DNA from: Collinsella sp.
GTDB lineage: Bacteria; Actinomycetota; Coriobacteriia; Coriobacteriales; Coriobacteriaceae
Assembly (NCBI GenBank): GCA_019424905.1
Contig: JAHYYP010000017.1
Location: 1-28,458 of the forward strand
Direction of reading: 5' to 3'
Length of the DNA: 28,458 nucleotides
Shown: positions 7,346-14,222 of the stretch, one piece after another
How the letters are laid out: every line of letters starts with the position of its first letter
Numbering within the stretch: the first letter of the stretch is position 1
Translations under genes and position numbers: made by a program
The notes under the pieces: model-generated
The model's input: the letters and a program-made list of their open reading frames with translations, nothing else
What the model was told of the DNA's origin: nothing
Database searches by the model: none

Positions 7346-9523
7346 ATGTCCGAGCTGTGCTCCGTGCCGCGCGTCTCGGAGCGCTTTGCCCAGAGCAATG
7401 CGCTCGACGAGGATATCGCGCGACTCAAATATGTTTCGGGTAAACGTGAGGAGGCCCTTCGCCGTCTGGGAATTCGGACGGTGGGGGACCTCCTTCTCCA
7501 TATCCCTCATCGATATCTCGACTTTACGCGCTCCTGGTCCATCGAGATGGCGCCCATCGGTACCGTTTGCACGATTGTCGCCACGGTCGATCGTATCGTT
7601 CAAAAGCAGCCTCGCCCGCGTATGCAGGTGACCGAGGTCTCGCTGGTGGACGAGACGGGCGTGCTGCAAGTCGCCTTTTTCCGTCAGCCCTGGATTGCCC
7701 AGCAATTTAAGCAGGGCGACCGCCTGGCCGTGATGGGTAAGGTCGAGTTTGCCTACGGCTTTAAGCAGATGGCCTCTCCGCATTTCGAAAAGCTCGAGGA
7801 AGGACGTGCCGCGGGTACTATCCTGCCGGTCCATTACGTGAGCGATGGCGTGAGCCAGGCATGGATGCGCCGCATCGTAAGCGGCGCGCTCGAGGTTGTC
7901 GGCAATCCCTTCGACCCGATTCCCGCACGCGTGCGCGCCAAGCGCCGCCTGATGAGCAATGCCCGCGCGCTGCGCTCAATTCACTTTCCCTCGAGCATGG
8001 CCGAGCGCGACATCGCGCGGCGGCGTCTTGCCTACGAGGAATGTCTCTGCCTTCAGCTGGCGCTGCGCCTGCGCAACGACGGCGGCTTGGTCGAAGTCGC
8101 TCCCTACGCCCACGCCGCGGGTGAGCACCTGGCGGCGCTCAGGGAAGCCCTGCCGTTTTCGCTGAGTGACGAGCAGGAGGCCGCGTTCCGAGACATCCTG
8201 CACGATATGTGCGATGGCGGGCGCGTGATGAACCGCCTGCTACTGGGCGACGTCGGTACCGGCAAGACGGCCGTCGCCGCCTGCGCGCTGGCTGTCGCGG
8301 CCGATTCGGGCACTCAGTCCTGCGTTATGGCGCCTACGGGCGTGCTGGCGCGCCAATATGCCGATAAGACCGGCCCCTTGCTCTCCCAGGCTGGCATGTC
8401 TTGGGCACTCCTGACGGGTGCCACGCCGGCGGCCGAGCGCGAGCAGATCCATGCGCAGCTGGAATCGGGCGAGCTCGACGTCCTCTTTGGAACCCACGCG
8501 GTCCTTTCGGACAACGTGGCGTTTAAGCATCTGTCGCTTGTCGTCATCGACGAGCAGCACCGCTTTGGTGTGGGCCAGCGCAATGCTCTGCGTGCCAAGG
8601 GCCCGGGTGCCGACCTTCTCGTTATGACGGCCACGCCGATCCCGCGCACGTTGGCGCTCTCGGTCTACGGCGACCTGGACACGAGCATCATCCGCCGTCG
8701 ACCTGTTCCGGGGGCGGGCGTTACGACGCGCGTGCTCACCGAGTCGAGCCGCGATTTGGCCTACGGTGCCATCCGCGAGGCGTATGAAAAGGGTCAGCAG
8801 GCTTACGTGATCTGCCCGCTTGTGGAGCCGAGTGACTCGGCCGATGAGCTGGAAGACGTACCCGGTATCGCCCGCGACGACGAGGGCCGCGTGACCGTGC
8901 CTGTACCGCTGCACGATACGGCAACCGAGCTCGAACGACTGCGTCTGGCCCTGCCGGGACTTACCATTGAGCGCCTTCATGGCCGCATGCCGGCGGGGGA
9001 GAAGGACCGCGTGATCGATGCCTTCAAGCGCGGTGAGATCGACGTGCTCGTCTCGACCACGGTGGTCGAGGTAGGCGTCGACGTGCCCAACGCCACCGTC
9101 ATGGTCATCGAGAACGGTGAGCGCTTTGGCTTGGCGGCCCTGCACCAGCTGCGCGGCCGCGTGGGCCGCGGCAGCGTGTCGGGCACTTGCCTGGTCATGA
9201 CGCACTCCAAGGGCAACGGTGGCGCGTCGGCGGCACAAGACCGTCTCCAGTCGCTCGAAAAGACCTCTGACGGCTTTGCGCTCGCCCAGATGGACCTGCG
9301 CCTGCGCCACGAGGGCGAGATTCTGGGCTACCGCCAGCACGGCGGCGTGACCCTGCGCTTTGTGGACCTGGACGCCGACGAGGATCTTATCGAATGGGCC
9401 CATTTGGACGCGGTCGAGCTCTTGCGGTATGCTTGCAACCTTGACTCCGTGGCGACGCGCCCCTTGCGCGACGCGGTCGCCATGCGTTATCGACATATCT
9501 TTAAGGAGGTCAGCGGAGGATGA
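7346..9523 (+). CDS. recG: ATP-dependent DNA helicase RecG
   Basis: RecG remodels stalled replication forks and recombination intermediates. The protein has 725 residues, normal for the family. The N-terminal wedge/OB-fold region covers about 70-135 (TVCTIVATVDRI, VSLVDETGVLQVAFF). The helicase core shows Walker A GDVGTGKT (301-308), the DEQH box (402-405), MTATPIPRT (427-435) and the GRVGRG motif. The family-specific C-terminal block around ARLREDGEILG-like residues is represented by DLRLRHEGEILGYRQHG. There is no good ribosome binding site ahead of ATG 7346, 10 nt after fakA, so translation may be coupled. Its stop overlaps rsmD by 4 bp. Confidence 0.96.
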   Translation: MSELCSVPRVSERFAQSNALDEDIARLKYVSGKREEALRRLGIRTVGDLLLHIPHRYLDFTRSWSIEMAPIGTVCTIVATVDRIVQKQPRPRMQVTEVSLVDETGVLQVAFFRQPWIAQQFKQGDRLAVMGKVEFAYGFKQMASPHFEKLEEGRAAGTILPVHYVSDGVSQAWMRRIVSGALEVVGNPFDPIPARVRAKRRLMSNARALRSIHFPSSMAERDIARRRLAYEECLCLQLALRLRNDGGLVEVAPYAHAAGEHLAALREALPFSLSDEQEAAFRDILHDMCDGGRVMNRLLLGDVGTGKTAVAACALAVAADSGTQSCVMAPTGVLARQYADKTGPLLSQAGMSWALLTGATPAAEREQIHAQLESGELDVLFGTHAVLSDNVAFKHLSLVVIDEQHRFGVGQRNALRAKGPGADLLVMTATPIPRTLALSVYGDLDTSIIRRRPVPGAGVTTRVLTESSRDLAYGAIREAYEKGQQAYVICPLVEPSDSADELEDVPGIARDDEGRVTVPVPLHDTATELERLRLALPGLTIERLHGRMPAGEKDRVIDAFKRGEIDVLVSTTVVEVGVDVPNATVMVIENGERFGLAALHQLRGRVGRGSVSGTCLVMTHSKGNGGASAAQDRLQSLEKTSDGFALAQMDLRLRHEGEILGYRQHGGVTLRFVDLDADEDLIEWAHLDAVELLRYACNLDSVATRPLRDAVAMRYRHIFKEVSGG

Positions 9524-10164
9524 GAATCATCGGCGGTGAATGGCGCGGCCGCAAGATCGAAGAGCCGCGTGGGCGCGATGTCACCCGTCCCACGACCGAT
9601 CGCGTGCGCGAGGCATGCGCGTCCATGGTCATGTCGGCGTTCGACTTCGATCTGGACGAGGTCCGCGTGCTGGACGCCTTTGGCGGCTCCGGCGCCCTGG
9701 GAATCGAGATGCTCTCGCGTGGCGCCCGCTCGCTCACCACGTTCGAGATCGATCGCAATGCCGCCCGTCTGATCACCAAGAATATCGAGTCGCTGTGCCG
9801 CGACCGCTCGCGTTGGCGTGTCGTTACCGGCGATGTGTTGGCGAGCGCCTCGCGCGGCCGTGTGCCGGGTGGTCCCTTTGACCTGATCTTGCTCGACCCG
9901 CCCTATGCCTTTGGCGCCGAGCCGGTCGAGGAGCTGCTGCAAAATCTTTCCCAGCAGGGACTGCTGGCGCCCGGGGCCTTTGCCCTTTTTGAACATGCCG
10001 CAGCCGATGCAGGTGCTCATCCGGCTTGTTTCAAGACCGTGCGAGAGAAGCGCTACGGCATTACCTCGGTTGACTTGCTGCGCTGGGTGGCCGAGGACGA
10101 GAACGACCATGCTGACGAGAACGAAAATGACGAGGATGTGCCTTCGGAGGACACCCATGAATGA
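9520..10164 (+). CDS. rsmD: 16S rRNA (guanine(966)-N2)-methyltransferase RsmD
   Basis: RsmD methylates G966 of 16S rRNA in the small subunit, using S-adenosylmethionine. The N terminus MRIIGGEWRGRKI and RPTTDRVREA are typical. The SAM-binding loop is FGGSGALGIE (54-63) and the catalytic DPPY is at 126-129 in LILLDPPYAFG. The protein has 214 residues, slightly longer than usual, because the last 25 residues form an acidic tail rich in Glu, Asp and Asn. The start overlaps recG (ATGA), and its 3' end overlaps coaD by 8 bp. The rsmD-coaD pair is conserved very widely. Confidence 0.95.
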   Translation: MRIIGGEWRGRKIEEPRGRDVTRPTTDRVREACASMVMSAFDFDLDEVRVLDAFGGSGALGIEMLSRGARSLTTFEIDRNAARLITKNIESLCRDRSRWRVVTGDVLASASRGRVPGGPFDLILLDPPYAFGAEPVEELLQNLSQQGLLAPGAFALFEHAAADAGAHPACFKTVREKRYGITSVDLLRWVAEDENDHADENENDEDVPSEDTHE

Positions 10165-10654
10165 CACCATCAACCGCGTGATCGTCCCGGGCACCTTCGA
10201 TCCCATCACCTTTGGCCATATCGACGTGATCCGCCGAGCTCGCCGTATCTTTCCCAGCGTGATCGTCGCCGTGGCCGAATCGCAGGGTAAAAACGGCGTG
10301 GGTACCACCTTTATGCTCGACGAGCGCGTGGCGCTGGCCCGCGAGGCCCTCGGTGATTTGGACGGCGTCGAGGTACTGCCCTTCACCGGCCTGCTGGTCG
10401 ACTTTGCACGTGAACAGAGGGCGGGTGCCGTCGTTAAGGGTCTGCGCGCCATGACCGACTTTGAGTACGAGTTGCAGCAGGCCGACCTCAACTATCGCCT
10501 GGATAGCGAGCTGGAGTCCATCTTTGTCATGAGTGCTCCGCAGTACGGCTATATCTCGAGTTCGGTGGTGCGCCAGATCGCGTCGCTTGGCAGCGACGTG
10601 TCGACGTTTGTGCCGCCCAACGTGGTCGAAGCACTCAAACATCGCTTTTCGTGA
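10157..10654 (+). CDS. coaD: Pantetheine-phosphate adenylyltransferase
   Basis: CoaD transfers AMP from ATP to 4'-phosphopantetheine, the fourth step of coenzyme A synthesis. ATG 10157 has TCGGAGG (10144-10150) 6 nt upstream. The frame stays open upstream of it inside rsmD, but the homology begins here. The protein has 165 residues, as expected. The nucleotidyltransferase motif PGTFDPITFGH (11-21) contains the T-x-G-H signature, and YGYISSSVVRQIASLG near the C terminus is the conserved ATP-phosphate loop. Its product route also supplies the phosphopantetheine arm of the acyl carrier protein encoded at 13241. Confidence 0.97.
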   Translation: MNDTINRVIVPGTFDPITFGHIDVIRRARRIFPSVIVAVAESQGKNGVGTTFMLDERVALAREALGDLDGVEVLPFTGLLVDFAREQRAGAVVKGLRAMTDFEYELQQADLNYRLDSELESIFVMSAPQYGYISSSVVRQIASLGSDVSTFVPPNVVEALKHRFS

Positions 10655-10678
10655 CGTTTTTTATTGCCTGGTGGCATG

Positions 10679-10687
10679 TGGTAAACT
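10679..10687 (+). promoter_or_regulatory. Extended -10 promoter of the sepIVA-like gene
   Basis: TGGTAAACT combines a TG extension with the -10 hexamer TAAACT (10682-10687), 36 bp before the ATG. TTGCCT at 10664-10669 is only 12 bp away, too close for a -35 box, so the TG extension likely compensates. It starts a new transcription unit after coaD. Confidence 0.5.
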
Positions 10688-10722
10688 AACACGATGATAT
10701 GTTACCTATGAAAGGAGACCGG

Positions 10723-11220
10723 ATGCCGGGCGAGAATTTTCCTGGCGACAGGATCGTGAGTCTTGTCGACGAGCTCGAGGGGCTCATCGAAGAGGCTAAG
10801 ACGCCGTTCGGCAAGAACGCCCAGATGAAGGTTATCGACGCCGACGTCTTCTTTAACATCCTCGATGAGATCCGCATGAGCTATCCCGAGGAGTGGCAGA
10901 AGTCCCGACGTATCCTCAAAGAGCGCGAGGAGCTTATGGCCTCCGCCGCCGCCCAGGCCGATTCCATCATTGCCGATGCTCAGCAGCAGGCGCTCACCAT
11001 TGCCGGTGAGCAGGAGATCGTCCGCTTAGCCCAGCAGCAGGCCGACGACATCCGCGACCGTGCCCAGCAGTACGAGCGCGAGACGCGTTATGCCGCCGAG
11101 GATTACGCCGAGCAGGTCTTTACGCACCTCGAGGAGAACCTTAAGAGTCTGACCGGCACCGTCACTCGTTGCCGTCAGCAGCTCAACGAGGGCGCCGCCC
11201 AGCAGAACGGTCAGTGGTAA
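10723..11220 (+). CDS. SepIVA-like DivIVA-family coiled-coil protein
   Basis: A 165-residue protein. ATG 10723 has a strong AAAGGAG (10711-10717) 5 nt upstream. The N-terminal part, SLVDELEGLIEEAKT followed by VIDADVFFNILDEIR, resembles the start of mycobacterial SepIVA, which acts in septation and envelope growth. From about residue 65 the protein is a long Glu/Gln/Ala-rich coiled coil with no membrane segment. In mycobacteria the sepIVA gene also lies next to a DUF177 gene and rnc-smc-ftsY, which matches this neighbourhood. A role in division or polar growth is inferred from family and context. A generic DivIVA-like or ATP-synthase-b-like coiled coil is the alternative. The TAA overlaps the next ATG by one base. 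Confidence 0.72.
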   Translation: MPGENFPGDRIVSLVDELEGLIEEAKTPFGKNAQMKVIDADVFFNILDEIRMSYPEEWQKSRRILKEREELMASAAAQADSIIADAQQQALTIAGEQEIVRLAQQQADDIRDRAQQYERETRYAAEDYAEQVFTHLEENLKSLTGTVTRCRQQLNEGAAQQNGQW

Positions 11221-11774
11221 TGGCTGAGTTCCCGAGCGTAACCGTCGATCTTTCCGAGCAGCTCGAGTTTCCCGGAGACTCTTATCCGCTGACCGGCAAG
11301 GTCGATGTCGCCACCTACACGGTGGGCGAGGAGGAGTACCAGCTGCAGGACGGCATTTCCTACGACGTGGTCTTTACCAACGCCGGTACCGGTGTTCTGC
11401 TTTCGGGCATGGTCCGCGCTCACGCCACCGGCGAGTGCGATCGCTGCCTGGAGCCCGCATCGTTTGATATCGCAGGCGAGATCGAGGAGTTCTACCTCTT
11501 TAACGAGCCCGAGGACCCCGAGGCCTACGAAGACGGCTACGAGTTGCTGGGCGAGGATCGCATTGTCGATCTGGGCGAGCCCATCAACGACGCGGTCGTC
11601 ATGGACACGCCGTTCGTTGTCCTGTGCAAGCCCGATTGCCGCGGCCTTTGCCCCACCTGTGGCATCAATCTCAACGTCGAGCAATGCGATTGCGCCGCCA
11701 AGGCGGAGGCCGAATGGGCCGCTGCCACGGAAAATCCATTTGCAGCATTAAAGAATCTCAAGCTTGACGAGTAA
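11220..11774 (+). CDS. DUF177 (YceD-like) protein, partner of L32
   Basis: A 184-residue member of the DUF177/YceD family, which is almost always encoded directly before rpmF. In other bacteria it is linked to ribosome and 23S rRNA maturation. The central CDRC (73-76) and the C-terminal cluster C136, C140, C144, C147, C156 and C158 (CKPDCRGLCPTCG ... CDC) look like a zinc site. ATG 11220 overlaps the preceding stop as TAATG, so translation is probably coupled. Transcription probably continues into rpmF, whose start is 64 nt downstream. Confidence 0.9.
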   Translation: MAEFPSVTVDLSEQLEFPGDSYPLTGKVDVATYTVGEEEYQLQDGISYDVVFTNAGTGVLLSGMVRAHATGECDRCLEPASFDIAGEIEEFYLFNEPEDPEAYEDGYELLGEDRIVDLGEPINDAVVMDTPFVVLCKPDCRGLCPTCGINLNVEQCDCAAKAEAEWAAATENPFAALKNLKLDE

Positions 11775-11838
11775 AACTGTGGTAGTATCGCTACTTGCGC
11801 GTAATCGCCACACTGGATAGTTCATAAGGAAGGTCACT

Positions 11839-12018
11839 ATGCCCGTACCTAAACAAAAGCAGGGTCGTATCCGCACCCATACCCGTCGTTCCGCCAACAT
11901 GAAGATCTCGGCTGCGGCTCAGTCCACGTGCCCCCGTTGCGGCGCTGTTAAGCTCCCGCACCACGTGTGCCCCAGCTGCGGTTTCTACAAGGACCGCGAG
12001 GTTATCGTTACCGAGTAA
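11839..12018 (+). CDS. rpmF: 50S ribosomal protein L32
   Basis: A 59-residue protein, MPVPKQKQGRIRTHTRRS at the N terminus, typical of L32. C31, C34, C44 and C47 form the zinc-binding (C+) version of the protein. A purine-rich AAGGAAGG (11827-11833) precedes the ATG by 5 nt. TTGACG at 11764-11769 and TAGTAT at 11783-11788 look promoter-like, but they are only 13 bp apart, so an extra promoter here is doubtful. A hairpin follows in the gap to plsX. Confidence 0.97.
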   Translation: MPVPKQKQGRIRTHTRRSANMKISAAAQSTCPRCGAVKLPHHVCPSCGFYKDREVIVTE

Positions 12019-12021
12019 CTG

Positions 12022-12027
12022 TATACT
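12022..12027 (+). promoter_or_regulatory. Possible -10 box of plsX
   Basis: TATACT lies 3 nt after the rpmF stop and matches the -10 consensus at five of six positions. No clear -35 box is present. If used, transcription would begin near 12034 and give a leader of about 70 nt that contains the palindrome and hairpin below. Confidence 0.4.
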
Positions 12028-12041
12028 CTGGATACGATGCC

Positions 12042-12055
12042 GTTCCAACTGGAAC
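12042..12055. promoter_or_regulatory. Palindrome in the plsX leader, possible operator
   Basis: GTTCCA-AC-TGGAAC is a perfect inverted repeat around a 2-bp centre, 15 bp downstream of the possible -10 box. Its size and position suit a dimeric repressor. No regulator is identified. A single half site GTTCCA also occurs upstream of acpP at 13214-13219, which may be chance. Confidence 0.4.
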
Positions 12056-12058
12056 CAC

Positions 12059-12088
12059 AATGGCCGGCTCAATGAGTCGGCCATTTTT
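12059..12088 (+). terminator. Terminator or attenuator between rpmF and plsX
   Basis: AATGGCCG (12059-12066) pairs with CGGCCATT (12078-12085), with an inner CTC/GAG extension, and runs into a stretch of T to 12088. The plsX ribosome binding site starts 5 nt later, so plsX transcripts must pass through it. It can end rpmF transcripts and limit plsX expression. Confidence 0.8.
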
Positions 12089-12106
12089 GTATAAGGAGCA
12101 TATGAA

Positions 12107-13126
12107 ATGAGTAACGTTCGCGTTTGTGTAGACGTTGTGGGCGGAGACGAGAAGCCCCAGGTTGTTCTCGATGGTATCGAGGCTGCGCTTGCGGCAGATT
12201 CCGAGATCGAGATTTTGGCCGTCGGTCCCGCCGAAATCGTCAACCCCTTTGCCGCAGCGCATGCCCGCGTGGAGGCCTTGGAAGCCCCCGACGTCATCAG
12301 CATGGAGGACGATCCCATCCGCGCTGTGATGACCAAGCGCAAGTCCTCGATCGTGCTTGCATGTCGTGCCATTAAGAAGGGCAATGCGGACGCGTTTTTC
12401 TCGGCCGGCTCGACCGGTGCCATGACCGCTGCCGCCACGGCCTACGTCACGCCGTTTAGGTATTTGGCAGAGGGCAAGAAGCAGCCGGTCCGTCCGTGCT
12501 TGACCAACGCACTGCCTAATCGCGCCGGCGGCCTGACGGTGCTGTGCGATATGGGCGCCAATCCCGATGTCACGGTGGACGACATGGTGCGCTTCGCCCA
12601 GATGGGTGCTGCCTATGCCCGCGTGGTTTTGGGTATCGAGCATCCTCGCGTGGGCCTGCTTGCCAACGGCACCGAGGACGAGAAGGGCTCCAACTTCACC
12701 AAGTCGTGCTTCCCGGCCATGAAGGCCGCTGTTCCCGGCTTTGTGGGCAACTGCGAGGGCACCGATCTTACGTCGGGTAATTTTGACGTCTTGGTCGCCG
12801 ATGGCATGTCGGGCAACATCGCGCTCAAGGCCACCGAGGGCGCTGCCAAGTTTTTGCTTCAGGAGCTCAAGGGTGCCTTTATGTCCTCGCTCGGCACCAA
12901 GATCGCCGCGCTGCTCATTAAAAAGCAGATGCGCCAGATTAAGGCTAAGCTTTCGGGCGATGCCAAGGGCGGTGCGATCCTGCTGGGCCTGCGCGGCGTC
13001 GTGTTGATCGGCCACGGTGCTACGTCAGTCGAGGCCGTCAAGAACGGTACGCTTGCCGCGGCTCAGGCCGTGCGCGTCGGGCTTGTCCAGGACGTTGCCA
13101 ATTCCATGGACGGTATCGTTTTGTAA
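12107..13126 (+). CDS. plsX: Phosphate acyltransferase PlsX
   Basis: PlsX exchanges acyl-ACP and phosphate to make acyl-phosphate, the donor for the first step of phosphatidic acid synthesis. It is a peripheral membrane enzyme. The 339-residue protein begins with RVCVDVVGGDEKPQVVLDGI, matching the family's VDAMGGD start. It also shows FFSAGSTGAMTAAAT, LCDMGANPDV, ARVVLGIEHPRVGLLANG and FVGNCEGTDL, all characteristic. ATG 12107 has AAGGAG (12093-12098) upstream; an overlapping ATG at 12102 stops after two codons. The gene leads an acpP-rnc-smc-ftsY-ffh cluster. FakA, encoded upstream, provides a second route to the same acyl-phosphate. Confidence 0.95.
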   Translation: MSNVRVCVDVVGGDEKPQVVLDGIEAALAADSEIEILAVGPAEIVNPFAAAHARVEALEAPDVISMEDDPIRAVMTKRKSSIVLACRAIKKGNADAFFSAGSTGAMTAAATAYVTPFRYLAEGKKQPVRPCLTNALPNRAGGLTVLCDMGANPDVTVDDMVRFAQMGAAYARVVLGIEHPRVGLLANGTEDEKGSNFTKSCFPAMKAAVPGFVGNCEGTDLTSGNFDVLVADGMSGNIALKATEGAAKFLLQELKGAFMSSLGTKIAALLIKKQMRQIKAKLSGDAKGGAILLGLRGVVLIGHGATSVEAVKNGTLAAAQAVRVGLVQDVANSMDGIVL

Positions 13127-13163
13127 GAGCCCCGTTACATGGCTCAACCTGTACCGTGTGGGG

Positions 13164-13169
13164 TAGAAT
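13164..13169 (+). promoter_or_regulatory. Possible -10 box upstream of acpP
   Basis: TAGAAT in the context GGGGTAGAATCGG lies in the 114-bp gap after plsX, 72 bp before the acpP start. There is no obvious -35 box. It resembles the GTAGAAT box ahead of the asp23 gene. Confidence 0.35.
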
Positions 13170-13240
13170 CGGAGCCGTATTGCAACGCGGCTTCGATTGC
13201 CGTGTTGTGTTGTGTTCCATGACATACGAGAGGAAGCGCT

Positions 13241-13483
13241 ATGGACCGCTCCGAAATCTTCGATAAGATCGCCGAAGTCGCCGCTGACGTGCTGGGCGTC
13301 GATGTCGCCGACATTAGCGACGAGACCACTTTTGACGATCTCGATGCCGATTCGCTCGAGCGTCTGCAGCTGGTGACGGCCATTGAGGACGAGTTCGACC
13401 TCGAGATCGATGACGAGACCCTGCTGTCGCTCAACTCTGTCGCCGACGCCGTCGACGCGATCGAAAACGCCAAGGAGGCCTAA
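13241..13483 (+). CDS. acpP: Acyl carrier protein
   Basis: An 80-residue, strongly acidic protein of normal ACP length. The phosphopantetheine attachment serine is S38 in DADSLERL, matching the DSL motif. Helix I (EIFDKIAEVAADVLGV) and the end of the protein (SLNSVADAVDAI) are typical. The ATG follows GAGAGGAAG about 5 nt upstream. ACP carries growing fatty acids and gives its acyl group to PlsX, encoded just upstream. The gap to rnc is only 3 nt, and the rnc ribosome binding site lies within the acpP end. Confidence 0.96.
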   Translation: MDRSEIFDKIAEVAADVLGVDVADISDETTFDDLDADSLERLQLVTAIEDEFDLEIDDETLLSLNSVADAVDAIENAKEA

Positions 13484-13486
13484 GTC

Positions 13487-14212
13487 TTGGCTTTGTCTGA
13501 ACGACTCACGCGCGCCCAGGAGATTCTGGGCCATGAGTTCAATAACAAGGTGCTGCTGCGCGCGGCGCTCACGCATCCCTCGGCCGTCGAGGGCCTGCCG
13601 GTCTCTGCCAGCTATGAGCGCCTTGAATTTTTGGGCGATTCCATTTTGGGCGCCGTGGTGGCCCGTTCGCTCTTCGAGTCCTATCCCGAGTTTGACGAGG
13701 GCAAGCTCACGCGCCTGAAGGTGTCCCTTGTCTCGGGCGCCACGCTGTCCGAGGTGTCGCACGAGCTGGGTATCGACGACATCATCATCTTTGGCGCCTC
13801 CGAGACCGGTACCGGCGCGCGCGGCCTGCACTCGGCGCTTGAGAACGTTTACGAGTCGCTCGTGGGCGCGTTGTATCTGGATGCCGGTTGGGATGCGGCG
13901 GCGGAGTTCATCCACCGTACGCTTAAGCCGCACCTGGCCACCGAGCGTGCCGAGCACCCCGCGAACCCCAAGTCGTTCTTGCAGGAGTGCGTGCAGGCAG
14001 ACGGCCACGAGCCTCCCGCGTATAAGCTGGTCGGCTCCGAGGGCCCCGCACATGCGCCCACCTTTACCGCTGTGGTGCTCATCGACGGTATTCGCCAGGG
14101 CCGCGGCACCGGTTCCTCCAAGAAGGAGGCCGAGGGGGCCGCTGCACTCGAGGCGCTCGACCGCATGGGCTACACCACCAACGGCGTGATTCTTAACAAG
14201 AAGCCTGTTTAA
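13487..14212 (+). CDS. rnc: Ribonuclease III
   Basis: RNase III cuts double-stranded RNA in rRNA precursors and other transcripts. The protein has 241 residues, normal for the family. The signature ERLEFLGDSILG holds E47 and D51. A C-terminal dsRNA-binding domain begins at NPKSFLQECVQADG and includes GTGSSKKEAEGAAA. The TTG start at 13487 has AAGGAGG (13472-13478) upstream. One oddity: the second acidic pair, normally D-x-x-E in LADxFEAxIGALYLD, reads LENVYESLVGALYLD here. An Asn therefore stands where a metal-binding Asp is expected, while the Glu is kept. Confidence 0.94.
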   Translation: MALSERLTRAQEILGHEFNNKVLLRAALTHPSAVEGLPVSASYERLEFLGDSILGAVVARSLFESYPEFDEGKLTRLKVSLVSGATLSEVSHELGIDDIIIFGASETGTGARGLHSALENVYESLVGALYLDAGWDAAAEFIHRTLKPHLATERAEHPANPKSFLQECVQADGHEPPAYKLVGSEGPAHAPTFTAVVLIDGIRQGRGTGSSKKEAEGAAALEALDRMGYTTNGVILNKKPV

Positions 14213-14222
14213 GCGAGGAACC

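Noticed and set aside
5158..7428. Very long open frame on the minus strand opposite the asp23-fakA region
   Set aside because: It is the GC-rich mirror of fakA. Its translation is repetitive in Gly, Leu, Val and His with no family match, and the + strand gene has clear motifs. Similar mirrors opposite smc, ffh, recG and the sigma gene were dismissed for the same reason.
13214..13219. GTTCCA upstream of acpP as a second site for the plsX palindrome
   Set aside because: Only a half site is present, and a 6-bp match is expected by chance in a window of this size.
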